Source: Bacteroidota bacterium (GTDB lineage Bacteria; Bacteroidota; Bacteroidia; Chitinophagales; Chitinophagaceae). Taken from it: a stretch of 5,547 nt of DNA. The DNA is taken from NCBI GenBank assembly GCA_023436685.1, contig JAEZIL010000108.1, positions 1 through 5,547 on the forward strand. The letters are read 5' to 3'. The notes beneath the pieces were generated by a model, which made no database searches, was not told where the DNA came from, and was given only the letters and a program-made list of their open reading frames with translations. Shown piece by piece: positions 1-5,547 of this stretch (within the stretch, counting starts at the first letter, position 1; every line of letters starts with the position of its first letter). Position numbers and translations under genes: made by a program.

Positions 1-2092
1 GGCCTGTAGTACGTACTTTATCTTCTTCGAAAGAAATTGCCCTACCCGATTTTACAGCCATCATTATATAGCTGTTGCCATCAGTAAGCGATACGTCCAG
101 CAGTTGGTCGCCTTCTTGTATAGTTATAGCGTTGATACCATTCTGGCGCGGGCGGCTAAAATCCTGAAGTGAGGTTTTTTTGATGATACCTTGCTTGGTA
201 CACAGCACAACACAATGGCTGGTAACATAGTCTTTATCTTCCAGGTTCGGTATATCCATTATCGTCCTGATCTTATCATCAGGCGGCAACTGGATAAGGT
301 TTTGTATAGCCCTGCCTTTCGCATTGCGGTCTGCCTCGGGTATTTCATATACCTTCAGCCAGTAGCAACGCCCTTTTTCTGTAAAGAACAGCAGTGTATG
401 GTGTGTTGAAGCAATAAATAAATGTTCTATAAAGTCTTCTTCGCGCGTGCGGCCTCCCATAGCACCACGGCCGCCACGGCGCTGGGCACGGTATTCGGCA
501 GCTGAGGTACGTTTTACATATCCTAAATGAGAAACAGTGATTACTACATCCTCTTCCTCGATCAGGTCTTCTATCCTCATTTCATTGGCCAGGTATTGGA
601 TCTCTGATTTCCGGTTATCGCCAAATTTTTTCTGCACATCCAGCAGTTCATCTTTAATGATCTGGTAGCGCAAACCTTCGTTAGCCAAAATCTCTTTATA
701 GTGAGCTATCTGCTTCATTATTTCAGCATGCTCTTCGCGTATCTTATCGCGCTCCATGCCTGTAAGGCGTTGCAAACGTAGTTCCAATACAGCCTTGGCC
801 TGTATATCGCTCATGCCAAATTTCTCTATCAATCCTGTCTTTGCCTCATCAGGGTTTACAGAATTGCGGATAAGGGAAATGACCTCGTCCAGGTGGTCCA
901 GCGCTATCAGGTAACCTTCTAAGATATGTGCGCGTTTTTCCGCTTCACGCAGTTCATACTGTGTACGGCGAACTACAACATCATGCCGGAAGTATACAAA
1001 TTCCGATATGAGATCTTTCAGGTTCAAAGTACGGGGCCGTCCGTTCACCAGCGCTACATTATTGATACCGTAAGAGGTTTGAAGCTCGCTGTATTTATAT
1101 AGCTGGTTAATGACAACTTGTGCTACTGCATCGCGGCGCAGCTCTACCACCAGGCGGGTACCGTCTTTATTCGATTCATTAGCTACGTGGGTAATGCCAT
1201 CTATGATCTTATTATTAACAAGCATGCCTATCTTCTCAGCAAGCGCATCGCGGCTTACCTGGTAAGGCACTTCGGTAATAACAATTTGTTCCTTGCCTGA
1301 TTTTGTAGTTTCAACATTCACCTTGCCACGCAACACCACCCTGCCCCGGCCTGTATGCATACCTGCTTTTATGCCTTCAATACCGAAGATGATACCTCCT
1401 GTAGGAAAATCGGGCGCTTTGACAAACTTCATCAGTTCATCTATGGTTATCTCCCTATTGTCAATAAAAGCAATGCAACCATCTATTACCTCTGTTAGGT
1501 TATGAGGCATCATATTAGTAGCCATACCTACAGCAATACCCGATGAGCCATTTAACAACAACTGGGGTATACGGGTAGGCATTACTGTTGGCTCCTGCAA
1601 TGAATCATCAAAATTCAAAGAAAAATCAACTGTTTCTTTATCCAGGTCTTCCATCATACCCTCGGCAAGACGCTGTAAGCGGGCTTCTGTATAACGCATA
1701 GCTGCCGGGCCATCACCATCCTGAGAGCCATAGTTACCCTGGCCATCAACCAATGTGTAACGCATACTCCACGGTTGCGCCATACGTACCATCGCATCAT
1801 ATACAGAACTATCGCCATGTGGGTGGTATTTACCTAACACCTCACCTACTATACGGGCAGATTTCTTATAAGGTTTGTTGTAATTAACACCCAATTCGTG
1901 CATAGCATATAGCACACGCCGGTGTACCGGTTTTAATCCATCACGAACATCGGGTAAAGCACGGCCAACTATAACCGACATCGAATAGTCGATATAGGCT
2001 GTTTTCATCTGCTCTTCAATGTTAACCTGAACAATTTTGTTGGTTTCAGAAGAGTTTTCTTCAGGTGTTAAATCCTGGTTGTTTTGATCCAT
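1..2092 (-). CDS. gyrA: DNA gyrase subunit A, 3'-truncated by the window edge
   Basis: This is the breakage-reunion subunit of DNA gyrase, which with GyrB forms the cytoplasmic A2B2 enzyme that introduces negative supercoils using ATP. The reading frame is open through the left edge and gives 697 codons; family members are usually about 830-880 residues, so the last part of the C-terminal domain is missing. Visible landmarks are the N-terminal [20 protein letters not shown] block (from about residue 33), the [18 protein letters not shown] quinolone-binding helix (90-107), and the catalytic tyrosine in AAMRYTE (Y134, equal to E. coli Y122), preceded by R133. LRLQRLTG in the C-gate/coiled-coil region lies near 438. 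The GyrA box QRRGGRG at 537-543, inside the DNA-wrapping beta-pinwheel, separates gyrase from topoisomerase IV ParC. The ATG at 2092 is the first start after an in-frame TAG at 2099-2101. Serine and aspartate stand at the E. coli 83 and 87 equivalents (S95, D99), the quinolone-susceptible state. Confidence 0.97.
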   Translation of the reverse strand, partial: MDQNNQDLTPEENSSETNKIVQVNIEEQMKTAYIDYSMSVIVGRALPDVRDGLKPVHRRVLYAMHELGVNYNKPYKKSARIVGEVLGKYHPHGDSSVYDAMVRMAQPWSMRYTLVDGQGNYGSQDGDGPAAMRYTEARLQRLAEGMMEDLDKETVDFSLNFDDSLQEPTVMPTRIPQLLLNGSSGIAVGMATNMMPHNLTEVIDGCIAFIDNREITIDELMKFVKAPDFPTGGIIFGIEGIKAGMHTGRGRVVLRGKVNVETTKSGKEQIVITEVPYQVSRDALAEKIGMLVNNKIIDGITHVANESNKDGTRLVVELRRDAVAQVVINQLYKYSELQTSYGINNVALVNGRPRTLNLKDLISEFVYFRHDVVVRRTQYELREAEKRAHILEGYLIALDHLDEVISLIRNSVNPDEAKTGLIEKFGMSDIQAKAVLELRLQRLTGMERDKIREEHAEIMKQIAHYKEILANEGLRYQIIKDELLDVQKKFGDNRKSEIQYLANEMRIEDLIEEEDVVITVSHLGYVKRTSAAEYRAQRRGGRGAMGGRTREEDFIEHLFIASTHHTLLFFTEKGRCYWLKVYEIPEADRNAKGRAIQNLIQLPPDDKIRTIMDIPNLEDKDYVTSHCVVLCTKQGIIKKTSLQDFSRPRQNGINAITIQEGDQLLDVSLTDGNSYIMMAVKSGRAISFEEDKVRTTG

Positions 2093-2114
2093 AAATGACT
2101 ATAAAAAGAGTTCG

Positions 2115-2122
2115 CAAATATA
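2115..2122 (-). promoter_or_regulatory. Probable gyrA promoter, Bacteroidota -7 element
   Basis: On the minus strand this reads TATATTTG, an exact match to the Bacteroidota primary sigma -7 consensus TAnnTTTG. It lies 22 bases before the gyrA ATG, so transcription would begin with a leader of roughly 15-18 bases. That leader has no convincing Shine-Dalgarno sequence, which is usual in this phylum. I do not see a clear TTG-type -33 element at the expected distance, so the call rests on the -7 match and its position. Confidence 0.55.
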
Positions 2123-2125
2123 ACG

Positions 2126-2166
2126 AAATAAGGGCGTTATACCTAGTTAAAAGTATGAATGCGCCC
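2126..2166 (-). terminator. Possible weak terminator after the rifamycin ADP-ribosyltransferase gene
   Basis: On the minus strand GGGCG (2162-2166) pairs with CGCCC (2132-2136). An inner ATAC/GTAT stem lies within, separated by an asymmetric internal loop, and TTATTT follows. It sits between the arr stop codon and the gyrA -7 element, where a terminator would be expected. The stem is short and interrupted and the T-tract is imperfect, so it may be inefficient. A second small hairpin, AAGCC (2174-2178) with GGCTT (2189-2193), lies closer to the stop codon. Its T-rich tail is on the plus-strand side, where no gene ends. Confidence 0.35.
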
Positions 2167-2201
2167 GTATTACAAGCCTATTTTTTATGGCTTTTATTTT
2201 T

Positions 2202-2639
2202 CTAGTCTTCTATAGCTTCAATACCTTGTTGTTTAAGGTTTTCAAGGTGTTTTTTCATGGCTTCCAGTTGCTGCTGTGTATGACCTTGCCAGCCATTTAT
2301 TTCCCCAATAACTTTAAGCGGATATTGTGTGCGATAAGACTTGGTTGGATTACCGGGAAACTTCTTGTCTGTCAGGTTAGGGTCATCTTCATATAAACCA
2401 GTAGGCTCAACTATGTATATTTTTTCAGGCTCGTTGCCTAATGCTAATTCGGCACCCCATATGGCTGCATCCAGAGTAGCAGTAAAATATACATATTTAG
2501 CTTTTTTTCTTGCACCGTAATTAGAGCCAAATCCCGGTGCGATAAGACTACCCGGATGCAGATCTGCTTTTGTACCGTGATAAAATGTGCAGGTATCTGA
2601 ATGGTTCGACAATATAGTATTGTTTTCTTTAGGCGTCAT
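2202..2639 (-). CDS. arr: NAD(+)--rifampin ADP-ribosyltransferase (Arr family)
   Basis: Arr enzymes inactivate rifamycins in the cytoplasm by transferring ADP-ribose from NAD+ to the C23 hydroxyl of the ansa bridge, so the drug no longer fits RNA polymerase. The 145-residue length is typical of this compact single-domain family. The conserved blocks appear in order: FYHGTKADL (19-27), an SNYG loop (39-42), VYFTATLDAAIWGAELA (50-66), IYIVEPTG (74-81), EDDPNLTDKKFPGNPT (84-99) with SYRT just after, and WQGH (117-120). H21, Y51 and D86 match by alignment the functional His19, Tyr49 and Asp84 that I recall from the mycobacterial enzyme, so it should be active. The ATG at 2639 lies one base after the stop of the MarR-type gene, which implies co-transcription and probably translational coupling. 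No integron, transposon or plasmid signature flanks it, so it appears to be a resident chromosomal copy. Activity against rifampicin here is inferred from the family. Confidence 0.94.
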   Translation of the reverse strand: MTPKENNTILSNHSDTCTFYHGTKADLHPGSLIAPGFGSNYGARKKAKYVYFTATLDAAIWGAELALGNEPEKIYIVEPTGLYEDDPNLTDKKFPGNPTKSYRTQYPLKVIGEINGWQGHTQQQLEAMKKHLENLKQQGIEAIED

Positions 2640-2640
2640 A

Positions 2641-3087
2641 TTAAAGTCTATCTTTTGTTTCGTTCATTAATGCTATTGCTTTTGTAAAATAAGTTTCCAG
2701 TACTTTTTGCTCTTCGCTATTAAAAGATGCAATCAGGTTTTCTGATTGATCCTGGAAGGCCTTGTACACAGGTTCCAGCAAATCTTTTATTTTCCCTGTA
2801 TCAGGAACAATAATTACTTTTCGCCTGTCATCTTTTGCAAATTTTCTCTTTACCAGTTGTTTCTTTTCAAATCGGTCTATCAACCCGGTAACAGCTCCCG
2901 TAGTAAGCCCGGTTAATGTTGCCAATTCTCCGGCTGTCATTTCTCCTTTCTGCATTATGAATCCAAGGTATTTATGATCGGTACCGGAAAGGCCCATACT
3001 GCGTGCAGCCGCTTCATGCAGTTGTAAAGAAGTGTATGCGTAACGCTGGCTTAGTTTTCTAATACGTATAACCTCATCCTTTTTCAT
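2641..3087 (-). CDS. MarR-family transcriptional regulator, likely repressor of the arr operon
   Basis: This is a winged helix-turn-helix protein of the MarR family, which bind palindromic DNA as dimers and usually release it on binding a small phenolic or drug-like ligand. From the ATG at 3087 it has 148 residues, a normal MarR length. The N-terminal helices (RIRKLSQRYAYTSLQLHEAA) belong to the dimer interface. The helix-turn-helix is in MTAGELATLTGLTTGAVTGLIDRFEKKQLVKR, roughly residues 50-81. The wing follows with the family hallmark DDRRK (about 86-90), then C-terminal dimerisation helices. An in-frame TTG at 3105 could add six residues, but it lies in the palindromic operator and only a few bases after the predicted transcription start, so the ATG is preferred. 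Its TAA is separated by one base from the arr ATG. The neighbouring repeats suggest autoregulation. The ligand is unknown; a rifamycin or another aromatic compound is a guess from context. Confidence 0.93.
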   Translation of the reverse strand: MKKDEVIRIRKLSQRYAYTSLQLHEAAARSMGLSGTDHKYLGFIMQKGEMTAGELATLTGLTTGAVTGLIDRFEKKQLVKRKFAKDDRRKVIIVPDTGKIKDLLEPVYKAFQDQSENLIASFNSEEQKVLETYFTKAIALMNETKDRL

Positions 3088-3128
3088 AATTATCTTATTC
3101 TCCAATTATCTTAGTTGCAAAGATAATT
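3088..3128. promoter_or_regulatory. Candidate MarR operator: palindrome plus extra half-site at 16-bp spacing
   Basis: A perfect 9-bp inverted repeat, AATTATCTT (3104-3112) and AAGATAATT (3120-3128), is separated by 7 bases. A further direct copy, AATTATCTTA, occupies 3088-3097 and ends next to the marR start codon. The three half-sites begin at 3088, 3104 and 3120, exactly 16 bp apart. The palindrome covers the predicted -7 element and transcription start, where a bound MarR dimer would block RNA polymerase. The repeats are directly visible. Binding by the adjacent MarR protein is inferred from position and family behaviour; MarR sites are commonly AT-rich palindromes of about 16-25 bp. Confidence 0.65.
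3118..3125 (-). promoter_or_regulatory. Predicted marR-arr promoter, -7 element
   Basis: The minus strand reads TATCTTTG, an exact match to TAnnTTTG. Transcription would start near 3111-3113, giving a leader of about 25 bases before the ATG at 3087. The element lies inside the right arm and spacer of the palindromic operator. No good -33 TTG is present at the expected distance, and that region falls within the terminator stem of the upstream gene, so the promoter may be intrinsically weak. Confidence 0.55.
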
Positions 3129-3138
3129 ATATTTGTTT

Positions 3139-3174
3139 AAAAAATAGCCCGCTATTGCGGGCTATAAAAAAAAA
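3139..3174 (-). terminator. Rho-independent terminator of the SRPBCC gene
   Basis: A perfect 9-bp stem, ATAGCCCGC (3144-3152) with GCGGGCTAT (3157-3165), closes a four-base loop. On the minus strand it is followed by a run of T residues (3139-3144), and it begins about 13 bases after the SRPBCC stop codon. An A-run on the other flank (3166-3174) would supply a T-tract on the minus side only before the hairpin, so the main direction is minus. It insulates the marR-arr operon from the upstream gene. Confidence 0.88.
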
Positions 3175-3178
3175 TGTG

Positions 3179-3628
3179 TTAAGCATCGGGTATGACTGGT
3201 TCTACAAGCTTTATCAGCTTATCCAGGCTTTCCTGCCAACCCAGGTAGCACATATCAGCGGGTATTGCAGCAGGAATATTTTCTTGCAATACTTTCAATT
3301 CAGTACCAGCAAGGTTCTTCTTAAGCCATATGGAAGTAGTTATTTCACCCGGCAGATTTGGATCATCGAACCTGTCAACATATTTTATAAATTCGTTTGG
3401 CTTAAGCTCGAGATATTCACCTCCAAATGAATGGCCGTTACCTGTTGTGAAATTCTGAAATGACATTCTGAATTTACCACCTACCTGCACATCCATTTCG
3501 TGTACGGTACAAAGAAAACCATAAGGTGGCAGCCAGGAAGCAATTGCCAGGGCTTCGGTGAAAGCACGATATACTTTTTCAGGTGAAGCCTTAATAACCC
3601 TGTGTAATGATACATTGTTGTCAGACAT
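3179..3628 (-). CDS. SRPBCC / AHSA1-domain protein
   Basis: This 149-residue protein looks like a stand-alone member of the AHSA1 (Hsp90 ATPase activator homologue 1-like) branch of the START/Bet v1 helix-grip superfamily, which enclose a hydrophobic ligand cavity. The N-terminal pattern VIKASPEKVYRAFTEALAIASWLPP (about 11-35) is the usual first strand and helix of this family. VGGKFRMSF (49-57), GEYLELKPNEFIKYV (70-84) and a C-terminal helix containing the common GWQESLDKLIKLVE (129-142) complete the fold. There is no signal peptide or membrane segment, so it should be cytoplasmic. The ligand and role cannot be read from the sequence; family members range from lipid binding to polyketide-cyclase-like activity and stress-linked roles. 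It is transcribed alone: a long intergenic region precedes it and a strong terminator follows. The start is ATG 3628 with an A-rich leader and no clear Shine-Dalgarno. Confidence 0.88.
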   Translation of the reverse strand: MSDNNVSLHRVIKASPEKVYRAFTEALAIASWLPPYGFLCTVHEMDVQVGGKFRMSFQNFTTGNGHSFGGEYLELKPNEFIKYVDRFDDPNLPGEITTSIWLKKNLAGTELKVLQENIPAAIPADMCYLGWQESLDKLIKLVEPVIPDA

Positions 3629-3679
3629 AAGATTTTAGTTTTGTTTTCCTACTCATATGGCTTTTCGGTTCCGCCCGTT

Positions 3680-3703
3680 TGCAGTGGGGTCTGCTCCACA
3701 GCA
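3680..3703. repeat. GC-rich hairpin in the intergenic region
   Basis: TGCAGTGGGG (3680-3689) folds back on CTCCACAGCA (3694-3703) around the loop TCTG. There is one A·A mismatch and one G·U wobble when read on the plus strand. On the minus strand the same positions give a T·T and an A·C mismatch, so the structure is more stable in a plus-strand RNA. There is no T-tract after it, and it is 52 bases upstream of the SRPBCC start. Its function is unknown. Confidence 0.5.
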
Positions 3704-3759
3704 TAAGTGATTTTACAATCATTTGCTTTCACAAAGATGATTGTAAAAAAATACACTTA
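3704..3759. repeat. Long imperfect inverted repeat between the two operons
   Basis: TTTTACAATCAT (3711-3722) is perfectly matched by ATGATTGTAAAA (3737-3748), and the pairing continues outward as TAAGTG (3704-3709) with CACTTA (3754-3759) after a four-base length difference. A short inner stem, CTTT (3726-3729) with AAAG (3733-3736), closes around CAC. This 203-base stretch (3629-3831) holds no credible gene. The repeat could be a regulator-binding site for the SRPBCC gene, an RNA structure in its leader, or a remnant of a small repeat element. No single reading is favoured by the sequence. Confidence 0.6.
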
Positions 3760-3772
3760 GCAGGGCTATTTG

Positions 3773-3810
3773 CGAATAAAGTAAAACCTGTTTGCGCCGG
3801 GGCATCAGGT
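3773..3810 (-). terminator. Probable terminator of the T9SS protein-rhodanese-hypothetical unit
   Basis: On the minus strand ACCTG (3806-3810) pairs with CAGGT (3786-3790). An inner TGC/GCA stem lies around a CCCGGC loop, and the T-rich tract TTTTACTTTATT follows. It begins about 22 bases after the stop codon of the 187-residue gene, the expected place for the end of this transcript. The stem is interrupted by small bulges, so efficiency is uncertain. Confidence 0.6.
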
Positions 3811-3831
3811 ATTATTCAACACCGTAAGATT

Positions 3832-4395
3832 CTAATCTTCCAGCCTTAGCATACGGTTATCTACCATCTGGAAGAAATGATGTGGCTGGTAGGTTCTCCA
3901 CTGAGGATAGTCGAACAATTTAAGATACCTGTCGATATGCGCATGCTGTACATCATATTGCGTTTGTTGGGGCATATCAACTGCTGCAATCCAGCCGCCA
4001 TAGTCTTTTATATCTTCATACCACTCCTCATAATAGTCGGTATCGCCACTATGAAAGTTGAGCACGTTCTCGGTTATTAATATGAACTTATAAATATCCT
4101 GTGCTATCAGTTCATCTATTACAGAGCGCTTCAGTTGCATTATATCGTTTTCTACAGCATCGTTCCATTCACCTATCATTTCAATGATAGCGTAATTGAA
4201 ATCATAATCGGCAAAAAGCACCTTTAAGTATAAGGTACGGGAGCCAAACTCATCCCACTGGGGGTGTATGTAATAGTTGTACACTGTATTGCTATATTCA
4301 AACTCGCTATACTCCCGGCCATAAAACGGCGACTTTTCGTCCTCTTCAGCCATATACAAGTGCCGCCAGTTATAATATGGTTCAATCTCGTGCAT
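3832..4395 (-). CDS. Conserved-looking hypothetical protein, acidic and aromatic-rich
   Basis: I do not recognise this 187-residue protein. It begins MHEIEPYYNWRHLYMAEEDE and is unusually rich in tyrosine, tryptophan, aspartate and glutamate. It has no signal peptide, lipobox or membrane-spanning segment, so a soluble cytoplasmic protein is likely. A hydrophobic strand-like stretch, SRTLYLKVLFADYDFNYAII (about 52-71), leads into an amphipathic helical part (about 75-99). Another strand, YKFILITENVLNF (102-114), comes before an acidic DTDYYEEWYEDIKDYGGWIA region (118-137), and a histidine-containing tail (PHHFFQMVDNRML) ends the protein. The alternation of strand and helix suggests a compact alpha/beta fold, but no catalytic motif stands out. 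It starts 31 bases after the rhodanese stop codon on the same strand and is therefore probably co-transcribed with it. ATG 4395 is used as the start. The ORF is certainly coding in style; function is unknown. Confidence 0.82.
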   Translation of the reverse strand: MHEIEPYYNWRHLYMAEEDEKSPFYGREYSEFEYSNTVYNYYIHPQWDEFGSRTLYLKVLFADYDFNYAIIEMIGEWNDAVENDIMQLKRSVIDELIAQDIYKFILITENVLNFHSGDTDYYEEWYEDIKDYGGWIAAVDMPQQTQYDVQHAHIDRYLKLFDYPQWRTYQPHHFFQMVDNRMLRLED

Positions 4396-4426
4396 TTATA
4401 CGCTCCTCTTATTCCTGCTGTTCTTA

Positions 4427-4747
4427 CTATTTAATTTTTGCGTCTCCATACTTTTCTCTCCATGCCAGTATGCCACCGGTTACATTTACAGTATTGGTAA
4501 AGCCGGCTTGCTCCAATATCATACAAGCCTGTGCACTCCTGGCTCCCGATTTGCAATGGATAATGAGCTCTTCGTTTTTCAGGTTCTCTATGTCTTCCAG
4601 TTGAAAGTTGACAATGTTACCCAGTGGTATTAGTTGTGCACCCATATTAAATTCTTCATATTCCGTTGGTTCCCTTACATCAATAATATGAACAGGTGCC
4701 CCTGAATCTATTTTAGCTTTTAGTTCTTCAACAGTTATTTGTCGCAT
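4427..4747 (-). CDS. Single-domain rhodanese-like sulfurtransferase
   Basis: Rhodaneses move a sulfane sulfur from a donor such as thiosulfate to an acceptor through a cysteine persulfide. This 106-residue protein is one complete domain, comparable to the GlpE/PspE class, with no signal peptide and so probably cytoplasmic. It shows the family pattern ITVEELKAKI at the N-terminus, then HIIDVREPTEYEEFNM (20-35) with the conserved DVRE, and IPLGNI (40-45). The active-site loop is CKSGAR (65-70) with catalytic Cys65 after the strand ELIIH. The VTGGILAWRE motif (89-98) ends the domain. The six-residue loop fits sulfur transfer rather than the seven-residue loop of Cdc25-like phosphatases. It starts 12 bases after the stop of the T9SS cargo gene, which implies an operon or at least read-through. 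The in vivo sulfur acceptor is unknown. Confidence 0.93.
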   Translation of the reverse strand: MRQITVEELKAKIDSGAPVHIIDVREPTEYEEFNMGAQLIPLGNIVNFQLEDIENLKNEELIIHCKSGARSAQACMILEQAGFTNTVNVTGGILAWREKYGDAKIK

Positions 4748-4759
4748 ATATATGTGTGC

Positions 4760-5547
4760 TTAAAGTTTTACAAATTTTTGTGGTTCCCTGTCCAGTCCGG
4801 CCGACTGTAATTGTATAAAGTACGTGCCAGCCATCAGGGCCGATACACTTATTGTTTTATCGCTATCTACAATTCCTTTAGCTACTACCCTGCCTTCAAT
4901 ACTGGTAATAGTATATTGTACTTGTTCATGGCCATTTAAAAAATCAAATATCAATTCGTTTTCTGCTGGATTGGGGTATACCGACCAGCGATCTGTTTTG
5001 ATAGCTATCTTCTCTACTTTGCTGGGTATAATTGGCCCAACTATAGGCCTTATCATTATAGCGCCACTTATGGTCGATGCTTCCCAGTAGCCACTAACAT
5101 TAAAATATAAGTGGTTCGCACCCGTACGGTTAGCATCAAGGCCCAAATAAAGACTATCGCTGCCACCTAAGGCAGGTTGTATTGTGCCAATATAGAAAGT
5201 ACCTGCTGGCAGTGGCACAGGCTCATCAAATTTATAAACGTACAAATTACCCTGTGCTAAATAACCGGGTTGTAAAAAATCCTGTTGATATACCAGGTCG
5301 TCGGTACCTCCACCAAACCCTATTTCCTTATACACGCCTACTGAAAAGTATTTGTAAAAACCCATAGGCACCTGGCGGCCAAAATAAATGGCTACACCTG
5401 TTAGCGTATCGGCTTCATTCAAATGGTATTCAATAGCGGTTTTTGCGGGAAGTGTAGAAAACTGGTTCAGGTAATAGCTTTTCTCAGCAGTGCCATCATC
5501 ATAAGCGAAGAAATTATGGAATATCTGGTGGTGCACTATAGTGTCGT
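4760..5547 (-). CDS. C-terminal part of a secreted protein with a T9SS type A sorting domain
   Basis: The frame is open through the right edge, so this is the 3' portion of a larger gene, and no true start is in the window. An apparent GTG start at 5534-5536 is only an internal valine codon, because the upstream in-frame codons (Asp-Thr-Ile) continue without a stop. The last 75 or so residues form a type A T9SS C-terminal domain: WSVYPNPAENELIFDF at its beginning, TSIEGRVVAKG in the middle, GTYFIQL near the end and a basic QKFVKL terminus. Such domains direct a protein across the outer membrane by the Por/Gld machinery and are normally removed while the cargo is anchored or released. The preceding part, including FAYDDGTAEKSYYLN, is rich in beta-strand and glycine and resembles a jelly-roll-like module of large Bacteroidota surface proteins. 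No enzymatic motif is visible, so the activity is unknown. Confidence 0.9.
   Translation of the reverse strand, partial: DTIVHHQIFHNFFAYDDGTAEKSYYLNQFSTLPAKTAIEYHLNEADTLTGVAIYFGRQVPMGFYKYFSVGVYKEIGFGGGTDDLVYQQDFLQPGYLAQGNLYVYKFDEPVPLPAGTFYIGTIQPALGGSDSLYLGLDANRTGANHLYFNVSGYWEASTISGAIMIRPIVGPIIPSKVEKIAIKTDRWSVYPNPAENELIFDFLNGHEQVQYTITSIEGRVVAKGIVDSDKTISVSALMAGTYFIQLQSAGLDREPQKFVKL

Noticed and set aside
191..1505. Plus-strand open frames of 60-72 codons across the left region
   Set aside because: They lie antisense to gyrA, whose conserved motifs are continuous through the same region, and they show no recognisable protein features.
2174..2193. AAGCC/GGCTT hairpin as a terminator for arr
   Set aside because: The T-rich tail lies on the plus-strand side of the hairpin, whereas arr is transcribed from the minus strand and would meet A residues first and no T-run afterwards.
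3088..3105. TTG start codon for the MarR gene, adding six N-terminal residues
   Set aside because: The TTG overlaps the palindrome and lies only a few bases after the predicted transcription start. The ATG at 3087 gives a normal-length MarR protein with a more usual leader.
2202..3105. marR-arr region as a recently acquired mobile resistance element
   Set aside because: There are no flanking transposase or integrase genes, target-site duplications, attC-like ends or tRNA genes. The region appears somewhat more AT-rich than gyrA by eye, but so are the neighbouring intergenic stretches.
3128..3135. TATATTTG on the plus strand as a divergent promoter
   Set aside because: It matches the -7 consensus but has no -33 partner and would fire straight into the hairpin at 3144-3165 and antisense to the SRPBCC gene. 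AT-rich sequence easily produces such matches.
3732..3739. CATCTTTG on the minus strand as the SRPBCC promoter
   Set aside because: It differs from TAnnTTTG at the first, normally conserved, base and lacks a -33 element at the right distance. It remains possible but was too weak to list.
5534..5536. GTG as the true start of the T9SS protein
   Set aside because: The reading frame continues upstream without a stop to the window edge, the N-terminus would lack a signal peptide that a T9SS cargo needs, and the sequence around it is internal beta-rich domain.

Overview
The window looks like a chromosomal piece of a Bacteroidota genome, possibly Chitinophagales- or Sphingobacteriales-like. Three things suggest this: a type IX secretion (T9SS) C-terminal sorting domain, start regions that are A/T-rich without good Shine-Dalgarno sequences, and -7 promoter elements of the Bacteroidota form TAnnTTTG. 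Every supported gene is on the minus strand, so transcription runs from high to low coordinates. No tRNA, rRNA, CRISPR array, insertion sequence or phage gene is visible.

In transcription order, 5547-3832 holds the C-terminal part of a secreted T9SS cargo protein (it enters from beyond the right edge), a single-domain rhodanese, and a 187-residue acidic, aromatic-rich protein that I do not recognise. The gaps are only 12 and 31 bases, so this is probably one transcription unit, and a hairpin with a T-rich tail follows it at about 3773-3810. A 203-base intergenic stretch (3629-3831) comes next. Besides that terminator it contains a long imperfect inverted repeat and a second hairpin that no gene explains. 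Then comes an AHSA1/SRPBCC-type lipid-binding-fold protein (3179-3628), ended by a strong rho-independent terminator at 3139-3165.

The centre of interest is a two-gene cassette at 2202-3087: a MarR-family repressor followed, after one base, by an Arr-type NAD+-dependent rifamycin ADP-ribosyltransferase. The predicted promoter is buried in a 25-bp palindrome. Its half-site recurs on a 16-bp spacing, the last copy abutting the marR start codon. This architecture suggests a self-repressing, inducible rifamycin-resistance operon. The ligand and the regulation are inference.

The left 2.1 kb is gyrA (DNA gyrase subunit A), running off the left edge with 697 codons inside the window. It has its own short leader and a recognisable -7 element. 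The quinolone-resistance-determining positions carry the susceptible-type Ser and Asp. Two antibiotic-related genes are therefore adjacent (gyrase and a rifamycin-modifying enzyme), but nothing in the sequence links them functionally.
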